Source: CAZYVD01 sp964651045 (GTDB taxonomy: Bacteria > Zhuqueibacterota > QNDG01 > DSAB01). From it: a stretch of DNA of 22,756 nt. The stretch is taken from NCBI GenBank assembly GCA_964651045.1, contig CAZYVD010000042.1, positions 1-22,756 on the forward strand, read 5' to 3'. The notes under the pieces are model-generated. The model saw only the letters and a list, made by a program, of their open reading frames with translations, searched no databases and was not told the DNA's origin. The translations under genes and the position numbers were made by a program. Of this stretch, positions 1 through 6,471 are shown piece after piece (position 1 is the first letter of the stretch; every line of letters begins with the position of its first letter).

Positions 1-192
1 CCTAAGTTGCCAAGATTGACAGCTGAAGAAGCTGAGAGAATTCTCCTCAAAGCAGGGTTTAAGCACGTGAGGACTAAGGGAAGTCATAAGATTTATAGAA
101 AAGATAAAGAAAGATTTATTTTGCCTTTTCACAAGGGTAAAACATTGCATCCCAAGATAATAAAAACACTTATGGAAGTATTAGAAAAATAA
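1..192 (+). CDS. hicA: HicA-family mRNA interferase toxin (first codon outside window)
   Basis: HicA toxins are small dsRBD-fold ribonucleases that cleave mRNA and are neutralised by HicB. The reading frame is open from base 1 (codons for PKLPRLTAEE). Family members typically begin MPKLP, so only the Met codon is probably missing; the TTG at 7 is a less likely start. The protein has about 64 residues, normal for HicA. Visible family marks are the amphipathic helix AEEAERILLKAGF, the GSHKIYRK segment holding the catalytic His, and the C-terminal FHKGKTLHPKIIKTL segment. No hicB follows; the antitoxin may lie upstream of the window. The family call is firm; whether the toxin is active or orphaned cannot be judged here. 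Confidence 0.85.
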   Translation, partial: PKLPRLTAEEAERILLKAGFKHVRTKGSHKIYRKDKERFILPFHKGKTLHPKIIKTLMEVLEK

Positions 193-288
193 ATGGTTAA
201 TAAGCGGGAGCGCCTGACTGGTGGTTCGCTGTCGCTTCATAGCGGCAAGAGAGTGATGTTGTAATACAAATAAAAATTTCTAAATAAC
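193..288. other. Intergenic spacer with GC-rich core
   Basis: These 96 bases lie between hicA and the broken gene. A core of higher GC (about 200-262) sits between AT-rich flanks, an abrupt composition change that suggests a remnant of a repeat or recombination site. A 23-codon frame (193-264) directly follows the hicA stop, but nothing supports it as a gene. I could not fold it into a convincing long hairpin. Confidence 0.3.
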
Positions 289-867
289 ATGAAAAGAAAG
301 ATTTTTATACCAAAGGAACAAGAAAAGGGAAAAACATTTTTCTCTTTTGGAACAATGTCAACAGCTTACTGGGATTTTGCAATTGAAATGGAATCGAAAG
401 CACTAAAACAATTTAATTCTCAATTGACCTCTTTTTACGTATTTCCAACAATAATTTTTTATTGCGCAAGTTTCGAGGCACTATTAAATGAATGATTGAC
501 TAAAATACTTTTATACGATAAAAGTAATGAAGAGGAAATAAATAAAATAAAAAATAGTCAAAATGATTATCGAGATAATATAAAAAAAATAAAAGCATGT
601 GCAAAATATCTCGATAGGAAAAAACAAGGAATTATAAAAGAAAATATTATTCAAGAGTATCTTGCATTATCAGAATTAAGAAATGCTATTCTTCATTATA
701 ATCCTGAGTTTGGTAATATTTATAATTATCCACTACGATTAAAGGCCGCTTTTAGTAGAGCTAAAGTTAAACCAATTAAAGGGGGTGATTGGGTAATAAC
801 TTTTCAAACAAAAATTGTTTTAACTTGGGCAAAAGAGACAATTAAAAATATCATTGATTGTTTTTAG
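289..867 (+). pseudogene. Unknown protein gene interrupted by an in-frame TGA
   Basis: One reading frame runs from ATG 289 to the stop ending at 867, broken by TGA at 493-495. The halves (68 residues, then 123 residues) read as a continuous protein: ...SFEALLNE, stop, LTKILLYDK.... The second half has no good start (TTG directly after the stop) and no ribosome-binding site, so two separate genes are unlikely. Visible elements are YWDFAIEME near the N-terminus, the ALLNE segment, and LRNAILHYNPEF near residue 130; I recognise this as an uncharacterised family but cannot name a function. The gene is clearly more AT-rich than the core genes downstream, and it neighbours a toxin and repeats, which suggests acquired DNA in decay. 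TGA ends parB, atpD and other genes here, so recoding as Trp is not supported. Confidence 0.7.
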
Positions 868-912
868 ATTTTCAATCGATGGATAAAAAAGAATTTTATA
901 GAACGTAGTAGT

Positions 913-1022
913 ATAACAATCGGCTCAACCTGACCTAAAACAGAGTATGATTTTTATCTCTAGTTCCCAAACTCCTGTTTGGGAACCCATATGTGTTAAA
1001 ACTCTGTTTTAATTGAGCATTA
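913..1022. repeat. Long imperfect hairpin resembling an integron attC site
   Basis: The left arm GCTCAA (923-928) plus AAAACAGAGT (937-946) pairs with ACTCTGTTTT (1001-1010) plus TTGAGC (1013-1018), with unpaired extra bases on the left arm. The left end reads TAACAATCGGCTCAA, very like the TAACAA..YTCAA start of attC sites. The right end reads TTGAGCATTAC, where a typical attC would have GCGTTA, so the crossover GTT would be changed to ATT. A REP-like palindrome sits in the loop. No integrase gene is visible, so this may be a decayed cassette boundary or a chance resemblance. Confidence 0.4.
963..986. repeat. REP-like palindrome, copy 1
   Basis: A perfect inverted repeat: GTTCCCAAAC, loop TCCT, GTTTGGGAAC (10-bp stem, 4-base loop). 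The same stem recurs at 1111-1136. Palindromes of this kind are scattered through many bacterial genomes and are often mobilised by RAYT (Y1-type, IS200-like) transposases; none is encoded here. It lies in the loop of the longer 913-1022 hairpin. Confidence 0.75.
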
Positions 1023-1023
1023 C

Positions 1024-1085
1024 TTTTGGACTGCGACGCATTGGCGTCGATTTTAAAAGCGGCAACATGCTAGCGCAATCCAAAA
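1024..1085. repeat. Imperfect 62-base inverted repeat
   Basis: The left arm, 1024-1041, starts TTTTGGACTGCG and ends GCAT. The right arm, 1067-1085, is its near reverse complement, starting ATGC and ending GCGCAATCCAAAA. Inside lies a second, competing hairpin: CGACGC (1034-1039), loop ATTG, GCGTCG (1044-1049), followed by TTTTAAAA. It could be a miniature mobile-element remnant or a structured RNA; the sequence alone does not decide. Confidence 0.5.
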
Positions 1086-1110
1086 AGAGAATACCTATAT
1101 TTTAAAACTT

Positions 1111-1136
1111 CGTTCCCAAACCCCAGTTTGGGAACG
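1111..1136. repeat. REP-like palindrome, copy 2
   Basis: A perfect inverted repeat: CGTTCCCAAAC, loop CCCA, GTTTGGGAACG (11-bp stem). The stem matches copy 1 at 963-986 and only the loop differs. No T-tract follows, so it is not a typical intrinsic terminator. Confidence 0.75.
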
Positions 1137-1241
1137 AGGAGCGAGGAAGAGGCAGCGACCAATCTTTTAAAAAGTTCAATTCCTCTAAAGTTACTTTATT
1201 TTTGACTCAATGCGTACATTCAAATAAATGACTTTCAATGC

Positions 1242-1270
1242 TTGCTTTTAAATATTGAAAATCGTATATT
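1242..1270 (+). promoter_or_regulatory. Candidate sigma70-type promoter for parA operon
   Basis: TTGCTT (1242-1247), a 17-base spacer, then TATATT (1265-1270, five of six consensus bases). The predicted start near 1277 leaves a leader of about 20 bases before parA. The -35 box is weak. A second option, TTGACT at 1202-1207, lacks a good -10 box. Confidence 0.35.
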
Positions 1271-1297
1271 AGAAATTAAAAAATTTCGGGTGATGTT

Positions 1298-2068
1298 GTG
1301 AACAGCACCAAAATAATTGCAATTGCAAATCAGAAGGGCGGAGTCGGAAAAACGACCACTGCCGTGAACCTGTCTGCCTGTATTGCTGTTGCAGAAAAAT
1401 CGACTCTTCTTATTGATATAGATCCACAGGCAAATGCTACCAGTGGAATGGGTGTTGATCACAGGAATGTAAAAAAGAGCATCTATGAGGTCATCTTAGA
1501 CGGAGAGGACATCAATGATGCCATAATCTCCACAGATATATCATTTTTGGATCTCCTTCCTTCAAGTATTCGTCTCGTAGGTGCAGAGGTAGAACTGGTC
1601 AACATTGCTGGCAGAGAGAAAATCTTTCAGAAGGCTCTGAACGGATTAAAAAAAGAGTATGAATATATTTTTGTCGACTGTCCTCCATCGCTCGGAATGC
1701 TTACTGTCAACAGTTTGGTTGCAGCGAGTTCTGTTCTTATCCCAATCCAGTGTGAATATTATGCATTGGAAGGATTGAGTCAACTTTTAAAGACAATCAG
1801 AATGGTGCAGAAGAGCCTCAACAAGGAGCTCAGAATAGAGGGTGTTCTTCTTACCATGTATGACAACAGGTTGAATCTTTCGAATCAGGTCATGGATGAT
1901 GTTAAGAATTTTTTTGGAGACAAGGTATTCAATACAATAATTCATAGAAATGTGAGGCTGAGCGAGGCTCCGAGTTTTGGGAAACCTATAATCTTGTACG
2001 ATGCAGTATGCAAGGGATCAGAAAATTATATGAGGCTGGCCGAGGAGGTAATGAATCTTGAAAAGTAA
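1298..2068 (+). CDS. parA: ParA/Soj chromosome-partitioning ATPase
   Basis: ParA is a deviant-Walker ATPase that binds DNA non-specifically as an ATP dimer and, with ParB-parS, moves or positions the replication origin. At 256 residues it is the usual length of a chromosomal (Soj-type) ParA without the N-terminal HTH of plasmid ParAs. Visible motifs are the Walker A KGGVGKTT (13-20) with signature Lys, the A' motif LLIDIDPQAN (37-46), Walker B FVDCPPS (125-131), and the C-terminal RNVRLSEAPSFGKP (217-230) typical of chromosomal ParA. The start is GTG at 1298, about 7 bases after GGG; the ATG at 1293 stops after two codons. It overlaps parB and heads a run of closely packed genes reaching the V-ATPase. 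Confidence 0.95.
   Translation: MNSTKIIAIANQKGGVGKTTTAVNLSACIAVAEKSTLLIDIDPQANATSGMGVDHRNVKKSIYEVILDGEDINDAIISTDISFLDLLPSSIRLVGAEVELVNIAGREKIFQKALNGLKKEYEYIFVDCPPSLGMLTVNSLVAASSVLIPIQCEYYALEGLSQLLKTIRMVQKSLNKELRIEGVLLTMYDNRLNLSNQVMDDVKNFFGDKVFNTIIHRNVRLSEAPSFGKPIILYDAVCKGSENYMRLAEEVMNLEK
2043..2048 (+). promoter_or_regulatory. Ribosome-binding site deciding the parB TTG start
   Basis: AGGAGG inside the 3' end of parA lies 9 bases before TTG 2058, and no ATG is available nearby in frame. It supports the TTG start and translational coupling of parA and parB. Confidence 0.7.
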
Positions 2069-2924
2069 AAGATTGGGGCGGGGTCTTGAAGCTTTGATTC
2101 CTCAGGTTCCCGAGGAAGAGAGGATAAAATATAAGGAAAGACTCTTTGAGGTTGAGGTGAATAGAATAGATGCCAATCCATTTCAGCCAAGATCGGGTTT
2201 TGACAGAAAGGGTCTGGAAGATCTAAAAAATTCTATTCTTGAGAATGGAGTCATCCAGCCAATCACAGTCAGGAGGAATGGGGACAGATTTGAACTGATT
2301 GCAGGTGAAAGGCGCCTGAGAGCAGTAAAAGAGCTGGGGTATTCTGTAATACCTGCATTTGTCATGGATGTAAAATCGGACGATCAGATGCTGGAACTTG
2401 CTCTTGTGGAGAACATTCAACGTGAGGATCTTAATCCAATAGAGCTTGCAAAGGCATATCAGAAGCTTCAAAAAGATTATAATTTGACTCAGGAAATGGT
2501 TGCTCGTAAGGTTGGCAAGGATAGGGCGACTGTAGCAAATTTTATCAGACTCTTAAAACTACCTCCTGAAATTCAGGAGAGCCTCAGGAAGGGCGAAATA
2601 TCGATGGGCCATGCAAGAAGCCTGATGGGGATATCTAATCCGAAAGAGATAAGAGGGTTGTGGAAGAAGATTGTTAAAAGGGGCTGGAGCGTGAGGAGAG
2701 TTGAAGAGGAGGTGCGAAGGATAGCAAAGAGCGAGGAGGGTGGAAGGAAGGAGGCTGGTCAGAAGTCTCCTTACCTGATCGAACTGGAGGAGAGAATATG
2801 CTCCATCTTTGGCACTCAGGTAAAAATACGGCCCATGGGCAAGAAGGGGAAGATAGAGATATCATACTATTCTGACGACGATTTAGATAGAATAATAGAG
2901 CTATTAAATAGGGCGGCAGATTGA
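2058..2924 (+). CDS. parB: ParB/Spo0J chromosome-partitioning CTPase
   Basis: ParB binds parS, uses CTP to close into a DNA-sliding clamp, spreads around the origin and stimulates ParA. The N-terminal LGRGLEALIP is the ParA-contacting tail of chromosomal ParBs. The CTP-binding region includes NPFQPR (40-45), GERRLRA (83-89) and ENIQREDLNPIE (118-129), and the HTH begins at LTQEMVARKVGKDRATV (143-159). A C-terminal dimerisation domain follows a charged linker. At 288 residues it is full length. The start is TTG 2058, overlapping parA by 11 bases. No parS was seen in the window, so the centromere is presumably elsewhere. Confidence 0.95.
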   Translation: MKSKRLGRGLEALIPQVPEEERIKYKERLFEVEVNRIDANPFQPRSGFDRKGLEDLKNSILENGVIQPITVRRNGDRFELIAGERRLRAVKELGYSVIPAFVMDVKSDDQMLELALVENIQREDLNPIELAKAYQKLQKDYNLTQEMVARKVGKDRATVANFIRLLKLPPEIQESLRKGEISMGHARSLMGISNPKEIRGLWKKIVKRGWSVRRVEEEVRRIAKSEEGGRKEAGQKSPYLIELEERICSIFGTQVKIRPMGKKGKIEISYYSDDDLDRIIELLNRAAD

Positions 2925-3811
2925 TGAAAAAGAGTAAAAGGAAAAAGTTTCTTTCAATAATCTTTGTTCCAGATCAGGATCGAGATCCTATTAGTATTTC
3001 GCTGAGTTATGCCAAGGGACTCATAATCCTGATCTTTATATCATTGATTGTTCTGAATTCTATTCTGGGACTTGTAGGATATTACAGAATCTTTTATCTG
3101 GAAAAGGTAAACAGGAAATTGAATAGTGAAAATGAAGAGATAAAGATCAAGAACAAGAAGATAGAACAGATAGCCATGGAATACCAGAAGAATAAGGCAT
3201 ACATCGAACAAATACTGAAGTTGTCAACAGCGAGTCCGGGTATGGCTTCCAATGTTAAAGAGAGCATTAAAAATGTCAGGACGGTTCCTGCAGAAGGAGG
3301 ACCGAAAATCACTCCCTTTACCTCATCCCGATCAGATATAGGCATAGACAGAATACATTACAATATACGATTTTTAACCGAGGGAAAGGAAGGATATTTT
3401 AAGCCTCAGAATCTTCCAACATATCTTCCTGTTGCAGGAGGACATCTGACAAACCGTTTTCAAAGGGGAGGATGGTATACGGGTCGGAGTCATCTTGGAA
3501 TTGACATTGCTGCAAAGAAGGGAACCCCAATACGAGCCGCAGGCGATGGTGTAGTACTTCTTGCAGACTGGACTCCCGATTTTGGCAATGTTGTGATAAT
3601 ATCACATGGTGGAGCTATTTTTTCATACTATGCCCACGCCATGCGAATCCTGATACAGAGGGGTCAGAGGGTAAAAAGGGGAGACACCATTGCATTCTTG
3701 GGAAGTTCTGGTTTCAGTTCGGCTCCACATCTTCATTTTGAGATATGGAAGGATGGTCGTCCGCTTGATCCCGAAAAGTATCTATATGCATTGCAGGAGA
3801 GCAGGAGATAG
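2924..3811 (+). CDS. Membrane-anchored M23 (LytM) peptidoglycan endopeptidase
   Basis: M23 enzymes are zinc endopeptidases that cut peptidoglycan cross-links. This one has a short cytoplasmic N-terminus, one transmembrane helix (about 31-54), a coiled coil (about 58-100), a linker, and a C-terminal LytM domain. Zinc and catalytic residues are intact: HxxxD in HLGIDIA, a YAH His, and HLHFE. I prefer ATG 2924, sharing one base with the parB stop, to the TTG three bases upstream; this gives 295 residues. M23 genes next to bactofilins are a known pairing (for example Csd1/CcmA in Helicobacter), and a bactofilin lies one gene downstream, so a role in localised wall remodelling and cell shape is likely but inferred. 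Confidence 0.9.
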   Translation: MKKSKRKKFLSIIFVPDQDRDPISISLSYAKGLIILIFISLIVLNSILGLVGYYRIFYLEKVNRKLNSENEEIKIKNKKIEQIAMEYQKNKAYIEQILKLSTASPGMASNVKESIKNVRTVPAEGGPKITPFTSSRSDIGIDRIHYNIRFLTEGKEGYFKPQNLPTYLPVAGGHLTNRFQRGGWYTGRSHLGIDIAAKKGTPIRAAGDGVVLLADWTPDFGNVVIISHGGAIFSYYAHAMRILIQRGQRVKRGDTIAFLGSSGFSSAPHLHFEIWKDGRPLDPEKYLYALQESRR

Positions 3812-3814
3812 TCT

Positions 3815-4822
3815 ATGAATAGGAGAATAGATGGTAAAGTAATAGCCGCGCTTTTGATTTTTTCATCATGTTTTTATGGTCAAGTCATAGATACAAAGTT
3901 TGGCAAGGCAGAAATAATAGGTTTAAAGCACTGGAGTTTGGAGAGACTATTGGATACTCTGTCAGTAAAATTTCCTGGCCTCTCCGTTGACAAGTGTGCA
4001 GCAAATTTGAAAGATGCCGGATTTGCTGATGCTTCTGTTATCAGATATTTTGACAGGGATAAGAAATTTTACTCGGTTGTAACAATCATTGAGCCAGAGT
4101 TTTCTAAATTTGTCAAATATAAGGATTCTTTTTCTGATACACTGCCGAATGTGAAAAGATGGGAGAATATAATAAAGATATTCAATGAACATCCATTCGA
4201 GTTTCAGATCGGTTTGCTGACGTATAATTCGAATCTTGATGATATAGAGGCCGATACAACCGGGATATTTGAAGATTTAGATAAACAGACTGTAATCCAG
4301 ATGCGGGATTTCTTGAAGAGCCAGAAAGAAGATGAAGATAGAGATCTGGCAGTCTGGACTTTGAATAATGACGGAAATTATCAGAATAGAATAATAGCCT
4401 CTGCAGTTTTAATAAATTTTCCTCAAAGCAATCTGGTCTGGTGGTCGCTGGTTGATGGTTTGAGAGACCCTGATGGAAGGGTATGTTCGGCATGTGAGAT
4501 GGTTTTAAAACATTTTGCCGCAAACAATAGAAGGAGACTCGACTGGGAACCTATAAAAAGATCACTCACCTATTTGATAAATGGAACAAATCCATTTGTC
4601 TTTTTAACGGTACTGAGAATATTGTCAGAAACAGATATAAGTGAAAACGTTGTACGATATCTTTTTAAGGAGTCTGGTGGATATTTAATATTATCGTATC
4701 TGAAGGCAAATCATGAAATAGAGAGAGCAGCTGCGCATGATTTTTTATGCAAGGTTTTCGGCAGTGATTTTGGATATGATAACAAGAGATGGGAACAATA
4801 TATTATAGATTATGTGAGATGA
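3815..4822 (+). CDS. Exported protein of unknown function, HEAT-like C-terminal half
   Basis: I do not recognise this 335-residue protein as a named family. An N-terminal signal peptide (about 1-23, ending CFYGQ) suggests export; the Cys at 19 sits in a poor lipobox (FSSC). Residues about 31-95 have the strand-helix-helix-strand-strand look of a POTRA-type domain (AEIIGLKHW... LKDAGFADASVI... YSVVTIIEPE), a weak suggestion only. Residues about 175-315 are helical repeats resembling HEAT repeats (RDLAVWTLNNDGNYQNRIIA, LVDGLRDPDGRVCSACEMVL). AGGAGA (3803-3808) supports ATG 3815. It lies 3 bases after the M23 gene and before the bactofilin, so an envelope partner of these is plausible. Confidence 0.8.
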   Translation: MNRRIDGKVIAALLIFSSCFYGQVIDTKFGKAEIIGLKHWSLERLLDTLSVKFPGLSVDKCAANLKDAGFADASVIRYFDRDKKFYSVVTIIEPEFSKFVKYKDSFSDTLPNVKRWENIIKIFNEHPFEFQIGLLTYNSNLDDIEADTTGIFEDLDKQTVIQMRDFLKSQKEDEDRDLAVWTLNNDGNYQNRIIASAVLINFPQSNLVWWSLVDGLRDPDGRVCSACEMVLKHFAANNRRRLDWEPIKRSLTYLINGTNPFVFLTVLRILSETDISENVVRYLFKESGGYLILSYLKANHEIERAAAHDFLCKVFGSDFGYDNKRWEQYIIDYVR

Positions 4823-4871
4823 TTTTGAACAATAAACATTTCCATATTAGTTTTAAAAAGGGGAGAGAACC

Positions 4872-5270
4872 GTGAGAAAAGGAGAGACAGATAATTCGGG
4901 ATTGGCCCGTGGAGGGAGATTAAATACCATAATCGGCAAGGGAACAGTAGTAAAAGGCGATTCTCGGGTTCAGAGCGGTCTGCGGATTGATGGAAAGGTA
5001 ATAGGGAACATTGATGCAACCGATACTGTTATTATTGGAAAAGAGGGGTGGGTGGAGGGCCAGATAAAGGCCAGCCATGTTTTACTGGCAGGAAAGGTCA
5101 AGGGAAACATAGTGGCCTCTGGAAAGGTGTTTTTGGAATCCACTGCTTCGATATTTGGAGACATTAAAGCATCTACACTAGTCATTGATGAGGGTGCCGT
5201 GTTCGATGGTAAGTGTATAATGAAGAGTGGAGAGACGAAATATAAAAAGGATGAGACAACTGAAAAATAA
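4872..5270 (+). CDS. Bactofilin (DUF583) cytoskeletal protein
   Basis: Bactofilins polymerise without nucleotide into filaments or membrane-associated patches through a right-handed beta-helix. The 132 residues hold the typical core (about 17-115), a ladder of short strands with Gly and Ile/Val at regular spacing (GKVIGNIDATDTVIIGKEG, LLAGKVKGNIVASGKVFLE), flanked by short disordered tails. GTG 4872 is preceded by GGGGAGAG; no ATG lies in a sensible place. Bactofilins scaffold wall hydrolases and, in Myxococcus (BacNOP with PadC), the ParABS segregation system. Lying with parA, parB and an M23 peptidase, this one may serve either or both roles. Confidence 0.92.
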   Translation: MRKGETDNSGLARGGRLNTIIGKGTVVKGDSRVQSGLRIDGKVIGNIDATDTVIIGKEGWVEGQIKASHVLLAGKVKGNIVASGKVFLESTASIFGDIKASTLVIDEGAVFDGKCIMKSGETKYKKDETTEK

Positions 5271-5301
5271 AGATTAATGTTCCTATTTGAGGATACCCGA
5301 T

Positions 5302-5901
5302 ATGGATGTAAAATTAGAGAATCTGATCGACAAAATAAAGAAGGAAGGCGTTGAAGAGGCAAAACAGCAGTCTGAGGAGATAATCAAAAACGCAAATAAA
5401 GAGGCAGATAGAATCGTTCGAGAGGCAAAGAAAAGGGCGGAAAAGATTGTGGAAGAGGCAAAAGAACAAACCCAGCGATTTCAACAGAACGCAGAGCTTG
5501 CAATTAAACAGGCAGCCAGAGATTCAGAGCTCCTATTAAAAGAGAGAATAATTGAGGTGTTTGATGCCATTTTGAAGAGAGAGGTTTCTGAAACTCTCAA
5601 GCCCGATTTTCTAAAGGAAATAATATTAAAGATAGTAGATAAGTGGAAGGGGTCTGAGACAGAGATAACAGTAAGCAAAGAGGATAAGAAAAAGCTCGAG
5701 GAGCTGCTGTTCTCCAGAATGAGGAAGGAACTCAAGAATAAAATAACTATCAGGGCACGAGAGGAGATGCCGCACGGGTTCTGTGCAGGGTTGAAGGATG
5801 GAAACGTCTACTACGATTTTTCTGATGAGGCGATAAGCACTCTTCTCAACAGTTTTGTTAATCAAAGGTTGAGAAAGATTCTGGAAAAAAGGAATGGATA
5901 A
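5302..5901 (+). CDS. atpE: V-type ATP synthase/ATPase subunit E (peripheral stalk)
   Basis: Subunit E forms the peripheral stalk joining the catalytic head to membrane subunit I. The protein has a long N-terminal coiled coil rich in Lys/Glu/Ala (about 8-85: EEAKQQSEEIIKNANKEADR) and a compact C-terminal domain ending FVNQRLRKILEKRNG. I chose ATG 5302 (199 residues) because GAGGA at 5289-5293 is well placed; an upstream TTG at 5287 is inside that site. No separate subunit G/H (the usual partner helix of E) is encoded nearby. It is the first ATPase gene, 31 bases after the bactofilin with no terminator between. Identity rests on coiled-coil architecture and operon position. Confidence 0.85.
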   Translation: MDVKLENLIDKIKKEGVEEAKQQSEEIIKNANKEADRIVREAKKRAEKIVEEAKEQTQRFQQNAELAIKQAARDSELLLKERIIEVFDAILKREVSETLKPDFLKEIILKIVDKWKGSETEITVSKEDKKKLEELLFSRMRKELKNKITIRAREEMPHGFCAGLKDGNVYYDFSDEAISTLLNSFVNQRLRKILEKRNG

Positions 5902-6451
5902 ACATTTTTATCTGGTATCACAGCTTCCGACTCTTTTTTTTGATCAGAAGGCCACGATTACAATAAAAGATTTTCTCGGCGAAGCAAAGAAATGGATGCT
6001 TCGCCGAGATTTTAAATTGTTGTGCCGTGTTAATATAAACGATATATCAATCGATAAAAAGGGTCCGAAGGTGTGGCGGCAGTACAGGAGATTCGAATAC
6101 AATCTTCGGGATGAGGTTGCAAAATGGCGTGCATCGACACACGGCGGAGATGAATACACACCTCGATCCTTTCCAATCTCTATATTAAAAGAAGGGACTC
6201 CTCTGGAGATTGAGAAGAGGCTGCTTCGTCTCAGATGGAATTTTATTGAAGAACTGGAAAAGGATCATCATTTTGATTTAGGTCGACTAATTCTCTATTT
6301 TTTAAAACTTCAAATATTGAGAAGGCTTTTCAGGTTTCAAAAAGAGAAGGGAATGGAGATATATAAATCGATCATAAGCGATACAGAGATAGACATTTCT
6401 GGAAGAGAGGAAATAGAAGATGAGATTGAGAACAACTCAAATTCAGGTTGA
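5894..6451 (+). CDS. DUF2764-type protein of bacterial V-ATPase operons
   Basis: The 185 residues start MDKHFYLVSQLPTLFFDQ, the hallmark start (YYLVASLPxL) of the DUF2764 family found between subunits E and A in V-ATPase operons of Chlamydia (position of CT309), Borrelia and Bacteroidetes. The rest is mostly helical and highly charged, with no membrane segment. These operons lack a recognisable subunit C, so this protein is thought to replace it as the coupling between rotor ring and central stalk; that role is inferred from position. It overlaps atpE by 8 bases. The acidic tail (EEIEDEIENNSNSG) is probably disordered. Confidence 0.8.
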   Translation: MDKHFYLVSQLPTLFFDQKATITIKDFLGEAKKWMLRRDFKLLCRVNINDISIDKKGPKVWRQYRRFEYNLRDEVAKWRASTHGGDEYTPRSFPISILKEGTPLEIEKRLLRLRWNFIEELEKDHHFDLGRLILYFLKLQILRRLFRFQKEKGMEIYKSIISDTEIDISGREEIEDEIENNSNSG

Positions 6452-6471
6452 CATAAAAATGGGATTGTAAT

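Larger units (their letters stand above)
868..1297. other. Gene-free region with clustered palindromes upstream of parA
   Basis: No credible coding region is present. The stretch holds an attC-like long hairpin (913-1022), two REP-like palindromes (963-986 and 1111-1136), a 62-base imperfect inverted repeat (1024-1085), and a candidate promoter for parA (1242-1270). No 16-base parS site of the TGTTTCACGTGAAACA kind was found by eye here. Confidence 0.7.

Noticed and set aside
193..288. A second attC-like site between hicA and the broken gene
   Set aside because: The GC-rich core looks out of place, but I could not pair its ends and no GTTRRRY-type terminus is present.
493..495. TGA read as tryptophan (alternative genetic code)
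   Set aside because: TGA is the natural stop of parB, atpD, the TPR genes and others in the window, and the core genes are intact without recoding.
1..1297. CRISPR array or phage attachment site among the repeats
   Set aside because: The repeats are palindromes, not evenly spaced direct repeats with unique spacers, and no integrase or phage gene is visible.
1235..1462. Minus-strand reading frame over the parA start
   Set aside because: It lies antisense to the conserved N-terminus of parA, has no ribosome-binding site and no recognisable protein features; the other long antisense frames are shadows in the same way.
1140..2060. A parS centromere near parA-parB
   Set aside because: No sequence close to TGTTTCACGTGAAACA was found by eye here or elsewhere in the window. 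parS may lie outside it; a mismatch-tolerant search would settle this.
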